Positions 49,842 to 58,510 of a stretch of DNA of 59,858 bases are shown one piece after another. How positions within the stretch are numbered: position 1 is the stretch's first letter; each line of letters starts with the position of its first letter. The translations under genes and the position numbers were made by a program. Origin of the DNA: Variovorax sp. EL159 (GTDB taxonomy: Bacteria > Pseudomonadota > Gammaproteobacteria > Burkholderiales > Burkholderiaceae_C). The stretch is from contig NZ_FMUJ01000002.1 of the NCBI RefSeq assembly GCF_900100965.1, positions 1 through 59,858 of the forward strand. Direction: 5' to 3'. The notes below the pieces were generated by a model. It saw nothing but the letters and a program-made list of their open reading frames with translations. It had not been told where the DNA came from and searched no databases.

Positions 49842-51620
49842 ATGGATTCATGCAGCGATGTCGTCGAAACGCCTGATGCGCCAGTGGTGGAACAGCGCCG
49901 CGCGGCACGGCATCTCTACTGGCAAGGCTGGCGCATTTCCTCGATCGCGGAACACCTTGGAATTCCGCGCACGACAGTGCACGGATGGAAGGATGCCGAG
50001 GAGTGGGACAAGGCGCAACCGATCCAACGCGTAGAGGGCGCGCTCGAAGCCCGCCTCGTGCAGTTGATCGGGAAGGAATCGAAGACGGGCGGCGACTTCA
50101 AGGAGATCGACCTGCTGGGCCGGCAGCTGGAGCGCACCGCGCGCATCACGCGATACGAGAAGACCGGCAAGGAAGCAGATCTCAATCCGGAGATCGAGAA
50201 GCGCAATGCCGGCCCGAAGAAGAAGCCGCAGCGCAACCACTTCACCGACGAGCAGGCCGACGATCTGTACGAGGCGTTTCAGGACTCCCTCTTCGGCCAT
50301 CAGAAGGTTTGGTTCCGCAACGGGCACGAGCGCACGCGCATGGTGCTCAAGAGCCGGCAGATCGGCGCGACCTGGTACTTCGCGCGTGAAGCCCTCGTCG
50401 ATGCGCTGAAGACTGGGCGCAACCAGATCTTCCTGTCGGCCAGCAAGGCGCAGGCATACATCTTCCGCCAGTACATCGTGCAGTTCGCGCAGGAGGCCTG
50501 CGGCGTGACGCTGACCGGCGATCCGATGATCCTGCCCAACGGCGCCCACATCTACTTCCTCGGCACCAACGCGCGCACCGCCCAGGGCTACCACGGCAAC
50601 TTCTATTTCGACGAGTTCTTCTGGACGCATCGCTTCGAGGAGCTCAACAAGGTCGCGAGCGCCATGGCGATGCACAAGCGCTGGCGCAAGACCTACTTCA
50701 GCTCGCCCAGTTCGATCCAGCACGAGGCCTACGCACGCTGGAGCGGCGCGCACTTCAACAAGAACCGTCCGAAGGATCAACGCGTCGCCATCGACTTGTC
50801 GCATGAGCGCCTGGCAGGCGGCTTCACAGGCGAAGACAAGGTCTGGCGCAACATCGTCAACATCATCGACGCCGAGGCCGCAGGCTGCGATCTGTTCGAC
50901 ATCGACGAGCTGCGGCTGGAGTACAACCCGCAGGAGTTCGCCAACCTGCTGATGTGCGAGTTCATCGACGACACCCAGTCGGTGTTCCCGATGTCAGAGC
51001 TGCAGGCCTGCATGGTCGACTCGTGGGTGGACTGGGCCGACGTGTACAAGCCGCTGGCGCCTAGGCCCTACGGCTACAGGCCGGTGTGGGTGGGCTATGA
51101 CCCCTCGCACACCGGCGACACCGCCGGCTGCGTGGTGCTCGCACCGCCCGAGCGCCCCGGCGGAAAGTTCCGTGTGCTGGAGAAGCACCAGTTCCGAGGC
51201 CTCGACTTCGAGGCGCAGGCCGAGGCGATCCGAAAGATCACCGAGCGCTACAACGTGGCGTTCATCGGGATCGACACCACCGGCCTCGGCCAGGGCGTCT
51301 ACCAGCTGGTGAGCAAGTTCTTCCCCGCCGCCAAGGCGATCAACTACTCGCTCGAAGTGAAGACGCGCCTCGTGCTGAAGGCCAAGAGCGTGATCAGCAA
51401 GGGGAGGCTCGAGTTCGATGCCGGGTGGGTCGATCTCGCGCACGCGTTCCTCGCCATCCGCAAGACGCTCACGGCCAGCGGACGCAATGTCACGTTCGAA
51501 GCGGGGCGCACTGAAGACACCGGGCATGCCGACCTTGCGTGGGCCTGCATGCACGCCTTGGACAACGAGCCGCTCGAAGGCCTCACCGCCGCGAACAGCG
51601 GCTTCATGGAGATCTCCTGA
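49842..51620 (+). CDS. P: Terminase large subunit P
   Basis: The 592-residue packaging motor has an N-terminal helix-turn-helix (QGWRISSIAEHLGIPRTTVHGWK). The P-loop-like VLKSRQIGATWY is near residue 178, Walker B FYFDEFFW follows, and a nuclease domain begins YDPSHTGDTAG. It matches P2 gpP. ATG 49842 gives a start after the dyad; an upstream ATG at 49770 would lie inside it. Its stop overlaps the Q start. Confidence 0.93.
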   Translation: MDSCSDVVETPDAPVVEQRRAARHLYWQGWRISSIAEHLGIPRTTVHGWKDAEEWDKAQPIQRVEGALEARLVQLIGKESKTGGDFKEIDLLGRQLERTARITRYEKTGKEADLNPEIEKRNAGPKKKPQRNHFTDEQADDLYEAFQDSLFGHQKVWFRNGHERTRMVLKSRQIGATWYFAREALVDALKTGRNQIFLSASKAQAYIFRQYIVQFAQEACGVTLTGDPMILPNGAHIYFLGTNARTAQGYHGNFYFDEFFWTHRFEELNKVASAMAMHKRWRKTYFSSPSSIQHEAYARWSGAHFNKNRPKDQRVAIDLSHERLAGGFTGEDKVWRNIVNIIDAEAAGCDLFDIDELRLEYNPQEFANLLMCEFIDDTQSVFPMSELQACMVDSWVDWADVYKPLAPRPYGYRPVWVGYDPSHTGDTAGCVVLAPPERPGGKFRVLEKHQFRGLDFEAQAEAIRKITERYNVAFIGIDTTGLGQGVYQLVSKFFPAAKAINYSLEVKTRLVLKAKSVISKGRLEFDAGWVDLAHAFLAIRKTLTASGRNVTFEAGRTEDTGHADLAWACMHALDNEPLEGLTAANSGFMEIS

Positions 51621-52636
51621 TGGATACACAAACGACTGCCGCAAAACCGGCGGGCATGGAAGCGTTCACCTTCGGCGACCCGGTGCCGGTGATGGACCGG
51701 CGCGAGATCCTCGACTACATCGAGTGCTGGATGAACGGCCGCTGGTACGAACCACCGGTGAGCTGGGACGGCCTGGCGAAATCGTTCCGCGCCAGCACGC
51801 ACCACAGCAGCTCGATCTACTTCAAGCGCAACATCCTGCTGAGTACCTTCATCCCGCACAAGCTGATGGACCGCACGACCTTCAGCGCCTTTGCATTGGA
51901 TTTCCTGACCTTCGGCAACGCGTACGTCGAGCGGCGGGACTCGCTCACGCGGCGGCCGGTGGAACTGAAGCACGCGCTCGCGAAGTACATGCGACGCGGC
52001 GCAGACCTCGAAAGCTATTTCTTCGTGCGCGGCTGGAAGGACGAGCACGAGTTCAAGGCCGGCAGCATCTTTCACATGCGCGAGGCCGACATCAATCAAG
52101 AGGTGTACGGCCTGCCCGAGTATCTGAGCGCGCTGCAGTCGGCCTGGCTCAACGAGTCGGCCACGCTATTCCGCCGCCGCTACTACAACAACGGCAGCCA
52201 TGCGGGCTTCATCCTCTACATCAGCGACCCGGCCCAGCAGCAGGAAGACGTCGACGCGATGCGCACCGCGCTCAAGGAGAGCAAGGGCCCGGGCAATTTT
52301 CGGAACCTGTTCCTCTACTCGCCCAACGGCAAGAAGGATGGCGTGCAGTTGATCCCGGTCAGCGAGGTGGCCGCGAAAGACGACTTCTTCAACATCAAAA
52401 ACGTCAGCCGCGATGACGTGCTGGCCGCGCATCGCATCCCGCCGCAGCTGCTGGGCATCGTGCCCAGTAACACCGGCGGCTTCGGCGCCGTGGTGCCGGC
52501 CGCCCAGGTGTTCGCGCTCAACGAGATCAAGCCGCTGCAGGACCGGTTCAAGGAGATCAACGCGTGGATCGGCGACGAGGTCGTGCGATTCAACGTCTAC
52601 GAGGTGCCCACGGGCGTGGCGACGGCCGCGCCCTGA
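51620..52636 (+). CDS. Q: Portal protein Q
   Basis: The 338-residue protein contains EAFTFGDPVPVMDRREILDYIECW, HSSSIYFKRNILLSTFIPHKLM and HRIPPQLLGIVPSNTGGFGAV, as in P2 gpQ portal. TGATG overlap with P couples translation. The portal ring docks the terminase. Confidence 0.95.
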   Translation: MDTQTTAAKPAGMEAFTFGDPVPVMDRREILDYIECWMNGRWYEPPVSWDGLAKSFRASTHHSSSIYFKRNILLSTFIPHKLMDRTTFSAFALDFLTFGNAYVERRDSLTRRPVELKHALAKYMRRGADLESYFFVRGWKDEHEFKAGSIFHMREADINQEVYGLPEYLSALQSAWLNESATLFRRRYYNNGSHAGFILYISDPAQQQEDVDAMRTALKESKGPGNFRNLFLYSPNGKKDGVQLIPVSEVAAKDDFFNIKNVSRDDVLAAHRIPPQLLGIVPSNTGGFGAVVPAAQVFALNEIKPLQDRFKEINAWIGDEVVRFNVYEVPTGVATAAP

Positions 52637-52783
52637 GTCACAAAAAAGACGGGCGACCTGTTCAGGTGTTGGAGCACCTGTTCAAGCCCCGAAGTGCAGA
52701 TCTAGCCTGCAAGCCGGCGAGGCCCGCCACCCTGTACAGAGTGGGCCAAGCCTATCAAAAAATGTGGAACAAAGGCTTGCACA

Positions 52784-53554
52784 ATGGAAATTTCAGCGAA
52801 ACCTCTGGTGCCGTGGATCGGCGGCAAGCGCCGCCTCGCGAAGCACATCCTTCCCCTGTTCCCGGAGCACACTTGCTATGTCGAGCCCTTCGCGGGCGCG
52901 GCGGCGCTCTTCTTCCTGAAGGAGCCGGCGAAGGTCGAGGTATTGAACGATGTCAACAGTGACCTCGTGAACCTTTACCGCGTGGTGCAGCACCACCTCG
53001 ACGAGTTCGTGCGGCAATTCCGGTGGGCGCTCACGAGCCGCGAGATCTTCGGCTGGCTCAACGAGACGCCACCAGCCACACTGACGGACATTCAGCGCGC
53101 GGCGCGGTTCTTCTACCTGCAGAAGCACTCGTTCGGCGGCAAGGTCGAAGGCCGGACGTTCGGCACGGCGACCTCATCGCCCGGTCGCATGAACCTGCTA
53201 CGCATGGAGGAGGATCTGAGCGCCGTGCACCTGCGGCTTCACCAGGTCACCATCGAGCGGCTCGACTGGGCTACATGCGTGCAGCGCTATGACCGTACCC
53301 ACACCCTGTTCTACCTCGACCCGCCATATTGGGGCACGGAAGGCTACGACGTGCCTTTCGCGCTCGAGCAGTACAGCCGCATGGCCGAGCTGCTGAAAGG
53401 GATGAAGGGCAGGGCCGTTGTCAGCGTCAACGATATTCCCGAGATGCGCCAAGCTTTCTCTGGCCTGAAGCTGCGCCCGCTGTCCATCACCTACTCGGTC
53501 GGTGCGGCTGAGAACCGCTCACCATCACGCGAATTGGTCATTTCGAATTTCTAG
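52784..53554 (+). CDS. dam: DNA adenine methyltransferase (Dam/D12 class)
   Basis: The 256-residue enzyme has the SAM motif CYVEPFAGAAALFF near residue 32, catalytic DPPY in LFYLDPPYWGTEG near 179, and an N-terminal KPLVPWIGGKRRL typical of D12 methylases. It probably methylates GATC-like sites in phage DNA, for protection or promoter control. It is 147 bases after Q, in a gap that holds two CCTGTTCA repeats. Confidence 0.9.
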   Translation: MEISAKPLVPWIGGKRRLAKHILPLFPEHTCYVEPFAGAAALFFLKEPAKVEVLNDVNSDLVNLYRVVQHHLDEFVRQFRWALTSREIFGWLNETPPATLTDIQRAARFFYLQKHSFGGKVEGRTFGTATSSPGRMNLLRMEEDLSAVHLRLHQVTIERLDWATCVQRYDRTHTLFYLDPPYWGTEGYDVPFALEQYSRMAELLKGMKGRAVVSVNDIPEMRQAFSGLKLRPLSITYSVGAAENRSPSRELVISNF

Positions 53555-53566
53555 TTCGCGGAGAGA

Positions 53567-53592
53567 TGCAGGGGCGGCCGACAGCCCCTGCA
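53567..53592. terminator. Hairpin between convergent genes
   Basis: TGCAGGGGC / GCCCCTGCA, a perfect 9-bp stem with an 8-base loop, lies between the Dam stop and the stop of the minus-strand gene at 53601. It has no T-tract, so termination is only suggested by location. Confidence 0.45.
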
Positions 53593-53600
53593 AAGTGAGA

Positions 53601-54584
53601 CTAAAGCCGTTTCGCGGCCCAATCCGGAAGCACTGTGTTCTTGATCGTCCCTAGTGCATTTCCCTGATTCGAATCCTCGTCCATCAAAGGGAAAAGGATT
53701 TTCGAGGTGCCGTCGTGGATGCACAGCTTGCCTTCTACTACGACCAAACACAGGGCTGGTTCGGTGATTTTTTCAGCAGCTAGACAGTTCGCGATTGGGC
53801 CCTCCGGGTTGGATGCGAATTGCGCGAGTTCGCGCGCGGCCTTCATCGCGTGCATCATTGCCATGTAGGCCTTCATGCTCGTCTTGGTGCCCATGAAGCC
53901 CCAGCCTGGGTTGATAAAAGACTCACCCCCTAGCGTCACTGAGTAGTTGGTTGAATTGCTGCGAAGCGCGTGAATTTGATCTTGGGTCAGGGCTGGATAT
54001 TGAGTAAGGCCGCGGATGCGAAACGGGTCCATCGCGTCGGGCCAGCTGCGATGGAGAGTTTCAATAAAGTCCGGGTTCGCCCAGCCCTCGTCTTTCGGAT
54101 GAGGTACGACGTCGATGATTGCCAGGTGCTCGTCGTTTGCAACGCAGATTGCCATATCGCCGGAGCGCTGAGTGTGATATCCGCCCTTCAGGGACGGCAA
54201 AGAGCAAAGGTGGAAATGGAGAAGGCCCCAATCTGCCCATAGAGCATCGGTGCGCCGGGAGGCCTTGGTTCCGCTCGCATCGTGATGCTCGGTAAGTCCA
54301 CGGCCCTGTCTGGGGTTCAAATCGTCTCCGGCTTTCGCTGATGTCTCGAAGGCAAGCAGCTCTGCTTCGACGCTCGCTGGTAGAGACTTCGGAAACTTGT
54401 CCGAATAGATCACCGTCCGCGGGCGAGGCTCGACATAGCGGAATCGAAAGTCGAGCCAGCGCTGCATCGCAGCCTCAGCACTTGACGTACTCGGCTGCCA
54501 CAGCAGCCCGTACGTGCCAATGAGGTCTGCAGCGACCTTCGCTAGGTCGTCCACGAACTTGTTTTCTAGAGCCACTGTGTCCAT
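53601..54584 (-). CDS. Unrecognised 327-residue cargo protein
   Basis: The protein has no signal peptide or clear membrane helix. A conserved-looking core reads TDALWADWGLLHFHLCSL, then MAICVANDEHLAIIDVVPHPKDEGWANPDFIETLHRSWPD. The His-rich LHFHL and the acidic/His patch could be an active site, but I cannot assign a family. A C-terminal domain has LCLVVVEGKLCIHDG. It stands alone on the minus strand with its own upstream non-coding region and is convergent with dam. The setting suggests a lysogenic accessory gene, possibly anti-phage. Confidence 0.7.
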   Translation of the reverse strand: MDTVALENKFVDDLAKVAADLIGTYGLLWQPSTSSAEAAMQRWLDFRFRYVEPRPRTVIYSDKFPKSLPASVEAELLAFETSAKAGDDLNPRQGRGLTEHHDASGTKASRRTDALWADWGLLHFHLCSLPSLKGGYHTQRSGDMAICVANDEHLAIIDVVPHPKDEGWANPDFIETLHRSWPDAMDPFRIRGLTQYPALTQDQIHALRSNSTNYSVTLGGESFINPGWGFMGTKTSMKAYMAMMHAMKAARELAQFASNPEGPIANCLAAEKITEPALCLVVVEGKLCIHDGTSKILFPLMDEDSNQGNALGTIKNTVLPDWAAKRL

Positions 54585-54990
54585 TCGCGCAGCTTATGCG
54601 AACTCAGATCACGCAGGACTGCAGCCCGTAGCCGGGGCTAGGCACACGACCCTGCTCAAGCCCTCCCTTCCTTCATTTCCTGCTGCCTACGGCCACGCCT
54701 TGGCGCTGCGCGCCCCCCTTTTGCCCCGAGGCATGCCCGGCCCCAGGGCTGTGTGCGACTCTGCCCCCCGGCGCGCGGTCTTGACCCCGCCACGCCTGCC
54801 CGCTAAATGGGTCTCTTCTGACGGCACCGTCGATCCTGGCTGGCGCCAGCAGCGGCGCGGGCCGCGCGCGCCCCGCCGGGTGGCTTTTCGCGACGCGAAA
54901 TGACGGCCTTTGGAGCCGGAATCGGGGGTGTCCAACCACGGGGCGGGCACCGTGGGGGCCTTCTGAAATCCGGTAGGGGTTCGGGAAAAG

Positions 54991-55267
54991 CCTGATATCC
55001 CTGATCGCCCCCCAAAACTGCCCGCAAACCCGCATGGCGCCTAGCACCGACCTATCAGGGTGCAACCCTGATACGACCTAACAAGAACCCTGATATTTCG
55101 CTAAGTTGTTGATTTATATAGGGTCGGTTTACAAAAAGAATCAGGGTCCAGAACTCTAATATTGTTAGGTTCATATTAGACAAATATCAGGTTTGTAGGA
55201 CGGCCCGGAAACCCGCATGAATGCTGGCTTTTCGGTCATTTCTGGAGTCCTCGTTAGGAATATCAGG
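54991..55267. repeat. Mirror-symmetric array of CCTGATAT / ATATCAGG motifs
   Basis: Motifs from left to right: CCTGATAT (54991), CCCTGAT (54999), palindrome TATCAGGGT-GCA-ACCCTGATA (55053-55073), ACCCTGATAT (55087-55096). An AT-rich centre lies around 55100-55138, then AATCAGGGT (55139), ATATCAGG (55184) and ATATCAGG (55260). CCTAACA (55076) and TGTTAGG (55163) form a further inverted pair. Left motifs point right and right motifs point left. It looks like an iteron-type origin or a partition/regulatory site. Confidence 0.7.
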
Positions 55268-55466
55268 CTTTCCCCGACCCCTCCCTGAAATTTTGAAGGG
55301 CCGAGATTGATGCCGGCGCGACGCCAGGGTCTGGCGCGCTAACTTCTGGGCGCAAAAGATCGACTTGGCAACGGTTGCCGGCGGCCGTGTTGGATGGGGC
55401 GGGACGCGATGGCAGGGGCCAGAAGCCGCGATGGGCGCGTGGCAGACCTTCCGTCGACGCGAGGGC

Positions 55467-55496
55467 AAAAAAAAGCCCCCAGCGACGGCTGGGGGC
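55467..55496 (-). terminator. Intrinsic terminator after the FkbM gene
   Basis: Stem GCCCCCAGC / GCTGGGGGC with a 4-base loop; on the minus strand eight T residues follow. It starts 20 bases after the FkbM stop and separates that gene from the array. Confidence 0.9.
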
Positions 55497-55515
55497 CTCG
55501 GTCAGCTCGGACGGC

Positions 55516-56574
55516 TCACTGCATCAAGTTCTTGACGGCGCGAAGTGGCTTCGTGATGCGCCAGCTGGTCGATGCCCGCACGGCCTCGAGTTCCGCTCGC
55601 ACCTGGTGCGTGCGCTGGGTGGCCGCGGCGAGTGCGGCCGAGAGGTCTTCCTGCATCGCTCTGCCGGCCTCGCGCTCGGCGTTGAGCTCCTGTTCCAGCT
55701 CCAGTCGCTCGCGCTCCAGCACCGCGATGCGGGCGTGTGGATCTGCGGGGACGGATCGCGGCTTGGCTCGATCGACGTAGGCCTGCAGGAACGCGTCCAG
55801 CTGCTGCCTGTCGAACGCGCCCACCAGCGCCGCGTATTCGAAGTGCACGATGTGGCGGTAGGTGGCGTGATAGCGATCGCCCGAGTCGTGCAGGTCGATG
55901 GCGTGGCCGTCGTGTACCGCGTAGAGCAAGGGGAAGATCTTGCACAGCGTGTCGATGAAGTCCGGAACGCTTGTGCGCTGGAAGGCATTCAGGCACCAAT
56001 GATTGAGTTCGAGCGTGACGACGGGGCGATGGGTCGCTATGGTCTGCTGCAGGCCGGCCAGCACCTCCAGCTCGAATCCCTCAACGTCGATCTTGATGAA
56101 GCCGACGCGATCGGTGCCCAGAGTCGCCTGCAGGTAGGTGTCGCCCTGCAGGATCTGGATCGGCTCCGTCACGTGGCCGGCCAGCCCCTCGCGGGCGACG
56201 AAACCGCCAGATCGGTGCGAGGGACTGAAAACGATGTTGAGATCTGCCGGCTCGCGGCCGAGGCCCACATTCACTACCTCGACGTTCTGGGCGCCGGCGT
56301 CGACGTTCTGCTGCAGCAGCGCGAACGTGCTGGGCGATGGCTCGAAGCCGATCGTTCGCCGCGCAAGCTGCGAGAGCAGCAGGGCGGTGCACCCGATGTT
56401 CGCGCCAATGTCCAAGGCCAGAGCATCGGGCTTCACCAGTGTCCGAAAAAGGGCGACGGTGTCTGGCTCAAACTCCCCGCGCATGTCTTCCAAGTATTGG
56501 TCATCGGACGTGACTTGAAAGGTCCGGTCGCCGATCCGAATCGGCAGGCTGAGCGCCTCTTTTCTGTCCATCAT
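55516..56574 (-). CDS. FkbM-family SAM methyltransferase (moron gene)
   Basis: The 352-residue protein has a Rossmann methyltransferase core: ALALDIGANIGCTALLLSQ (motif I), TIGFEPSPSTFALLQQNV, and FIKIDVEGFELEVLAGL. All are FkbM-type. The C-terminal coiled coil (HARIAVLERERLELEQELN) and the final STSWRITKPLRAVKNL are typical of surface-polysaccharide enzymes. A phage-borne copy may modify O-antigen or another glycan and change phage adsorption. It has its own terminator. Confidence 0.85.
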   Translation of the reverse strand: MMDRKEALSLPIRIGDRTFQVTSDDQYLEDMRGEFEPDTVALFRTLVKPDALALDIGANIGCTALLLSQLARRTIGFEPSPSTFALLQQNVDAGAQNVEVVNVGLGREPADLNIVFSPSHRSGGFVAREGLAGHVTEPIQILQGDTYLQATLGTDRVGFIKIDVEGFELEVLAGLQQTIATHRPVVTLELNHWCLNAFQRTSVPDFIDTLCKIFPLLYAVHDGHAIDLHDSGDRYHATYRHIVHFEYAALVGAFDRQQLDAFLQAYVDRAKPRSVPADPHARIAVLERERLELEQELNAEREAGRAMQEDLSAALAAATQRTHQVRAELEAVRASTSWRITKPLRAVKNLMQ

Positions 56575-56688
56575 CTCTCCTCTTTTTTATGGCAGTCGGT
56601 CGAGTCTAGTTGGCTCGATTGCCCCGGAGGAGCGAAGTCCCTTCAGATCCAATAGGTGGTCTCGGGATAGTGGGTGTGCTTGAGGAGG

Positions 56689-57987
56689 CTATGCCCGCGC
56701 AACAGGCACTTGGCGCCAGTCGGTGGTGTACTGAGGTGTTCTCCGCCGCTGCTTCATGGTCCATTCGCGCTGCTCGCCCACAGCCCCTGTACTGGCGAGC
56801 CGGAGGGTGCCCTTGCCGTAGCGGTCGTTGAGCACGTCGACGGCGTGCATCAGCCGGCCGCGCTCGCGGCCCACCTCAACTTCGAGATCTAGTTCGCCCT
56901 GCATGACGCTGTCGTCGCACAGTTCGAGCAGCATCACGCCGGCCTTGGCCAAGTCGAAACCCGGCTCGAATAGGCACTCGAGGCCGAGCACTGCTGCCTG
57001 TGTGATGGCGGCCGTGTCGGAGGTCGGGCGGCGCAGTGGAACCGTGAGGGACCGCGCGAAGCGCGGGCCCGGCCGGAATGGCGACGTGTGCGCGAAGACC
57101 AGCACCAGGCCAGCCAAGCTGCCCTGTCGGCGCAGCTTTTCTGCGGCGCGCGCCGCGAACTCGCTCACCGCTTCGATCAGGGGCGGCAGCTCGCGCACTG
57201 GATGGCCAAACGACCTGGTGCAGGCGATTTCCTTCTTCGGCGCTGGCGCGTCGTCGAGGTCGATGCAGGGAAGGCCTTGTAGTTCGCGCACGGTGCGCTC
57301 CAGCACGACGGACCAGCGGCGACGCACCGTTGCTGGATCGAGGTGCGCAAGGTCGAGCGCCGTGATGACGCCGCCCTCGCGCAGCTGCTCGCCGATGCGG
57401 CGGCCCACGCCCCATACCTCGCCCACCTCGGTGCTCGCCAGCAGCGCGTTCATCTCGTTTGGCGCCAGCGCGGAGAGGTCGCAGACCTGAGCCTGCAGGG
57501 GAGGGTAGCTGCCGGGCTTGCGCTCGGCCGTCTTGGCGATGTAGTTCGCGAGCTTGGCGAGGGTCTTGGTCGGGCCGATGCCCACGCAGCAAGGGATGCC
57601 GGTCCACTGCAGGATCCGCTCGCGCACCGACCGCGCGCGGCCGCGCAAATCGCCAGGAATGCCGGATAGGTCAACGAACGATTCGTCGATGGAATAGATC
57701 TCCTGCGCGGCGCCCAGCCCAGCCGCGAGGCTCATCATCCGGTCGCTCATGTCGCCGTACAGCGTGAAGTTGGCCGACAGCGACACGAGGCCCTCCTGTT
57801 CCTCGAGGTGGCGGAACTCGAAGTGCGGCTGCGCCATCTTCACGCCCAGCGCCTTCGCCTCGTCACTGCGGCTGATCGCGCACCCGTCGTTGTTGCTCAG
57901 GACGACGACCGGCCGGCCCCGCAAGCTCGGCTTGAAAACCCGCTCGCAGGACACGTAGAAATTGTTGCCGTCGATCAGCGCGAGCAT
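56689..57987 (-). CDS. umuC: DNA polymerase V catalytic subunit UmuC
   Basis: The 432-residue Y-family polymerase has [18 protein letters not shown] at the start (Asp 6), [18 protein letters not shown], and catalytic [15 protein letters not shown]/little-finger region and UmuC C-terminus ([17 protein letters not shown]) follow. All catalytic acids are present, so translesion activity is expected. ATG 57987 shares a base with the UmuD stop (TGATG). The last gene of the SOS operon. Confidence 0.93.
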   Translation of the reverse strand: MLALIDGNNFYVSCERVFKPSLRGRPVVVLSNNDGCAISRSDEAKALGVKMAQPHFEFRHLEEQEGLVSLSANFTLYGDMSDRMMSLAAGLGAAQEIYSIDESFVDLSGIPGDLRGRARSVRERILQWTGIPCCVGIGPTKTLAKLANYIAKTAERKPGSYPPLQAQVCDLSALAPNEMNALLASTEVGEVWGVGRRIGEQLREGGVITALDLAHLDPATVRRRWSVVLERTVRELQGLPCIDLDDAPAPKKEIACTRSFGHPVRELPPLIEAVSEFAARAAEKLRRQGSLAGLVLVFAHTSPFRPGPRFARSLTVPLRRPTSDTAAITQAAVLGLECLFEPGFDLAKAGVMLLELCDDSVMQGELDLEVEVGRERGRLMHAVDVLNDRYGKGTLRLASTGAVGEQREWTMKQRRRTPQYTTDWRQVPVARA

Positions 57988-58427
57988 CACGTCTGGAACT
58001 GCTTGATGCAGCTCGTCACCACGCCCCATACCTCGACGACCTGGCCATCGGAAGGCGTGATGTCGGGGTACGTGGGGTTGCCTGCCTTGAGCTTCAGTCG
58101 GCCGGCGCGTAGGTGCAGCTGCTTGACGGCGAAGTCCCCGTCCACGACAGCGACCACGATCTGGCCGTGCCGCGGCTTGATGGCCCGATTGACCACCAGC
58201 AGGTCGCCATCCTCGATGCCGAGCTCGCGCATGCTGTCGCCGGCGACGCGGAGAAAGAACGTGGCCTGGGGGTGCGTCACCAACACCGTGTTCAGGTCGA
58301 TGCGCTTTACGAGGAAGTCTTCAGCAGGCGAGGGAAAGCCGGCGTGGACTCGCGCGTCCGCAATTGGCAGCATCAGGACTTCGGTGGAAAGAGCCACCGG
58401 GACCGATTGCGCCAAAACACTGTTCAT
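57987..58427 (-). CDS. umuD: UmuD-like SOS mutagenesis protein (S24 peptidase fold)
   Basis: The 146-residue protein has the Ala-Gly cleavage site in [12 protein letters not shown] (about residues 27-30), catalytic Ser in [10 protein letters not shown] and Lys in FAVKQLHLR. RecA filaments should trigger self-cleavage to UmuD', which joins UmuC as Pol V. The start codon lies inside the LexA-type box and only about 7 bases after a TATACT -10, so the mRNA may be leaderless. Confidence 0.92.
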   Translation of the reverse strand: MNSVLAQSVPVALSTEVLMLPIADARVHAGFPSPAEDFLVKRIDLNTVLVTHPQATFFLRVAGDSMRELGIEDGDLLVVNRAIKPRHGQIVVAVVDGDFAVKQLHLRAGRLKLKAGNPTYPDITPSDGQVVEVWGVVTSCIKQFQT

Positions 58428-58435
58428 TCATACAG
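58420..58435. promoter_or_regulatory. LexA-type SOS box
   Basis: CTGTTCATTCATACAG matches CTGT-N8-ACAG. It overlaps the umuD start codon and the -10 region and lies 75 bases before the SRAP start on the other strand, so it may control both genes. Confidence 0.85.
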
Positions 58436-58510
58436 TATAGGTCGGGCACATCACGAATGTGTAAAACCGATGGCCTACAGCCCGTTGCCGGGCATTTGAA
58501 AGGAGCTGCG

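Larger units (their letters stand above)
54585..55515. other. Non-coding segment, about 0.9 kb
   Basis: No supported gene. Two overlapping opposite-strand frames of about 130 codons occur near 54514-55065, but they are rich in Pro/Arg/Ala and lack ribosome sites. The right half (54980-55270) is far more AT-rich than its surroundings and holds a symmetric motif array. The segment may also carry the promoter of the 53601-54584 gene. Confidence 0.6.

Noticed and set aside
52637..52783. Repeated CCTGTTCA in the gap before dam as a late-promoter element
   Set aside because: Two short copies only, unrelated to the CGGTTGT dyad; no clear promoter boxes.
54514..55065. Two opposed frames of about 130 codons
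   Set aside because: Low-complexity Pro/Arg/Ala sequences without ribosome sites, overlapping each other and the start of the motif array.
54585..55515. Possible retron, diversity-generating element or CRISPR array
   Set aside because: No reverse transcriptase, no template/variable repeat pair and no regularly spaced direct repeats; motifs alternate in orientation.
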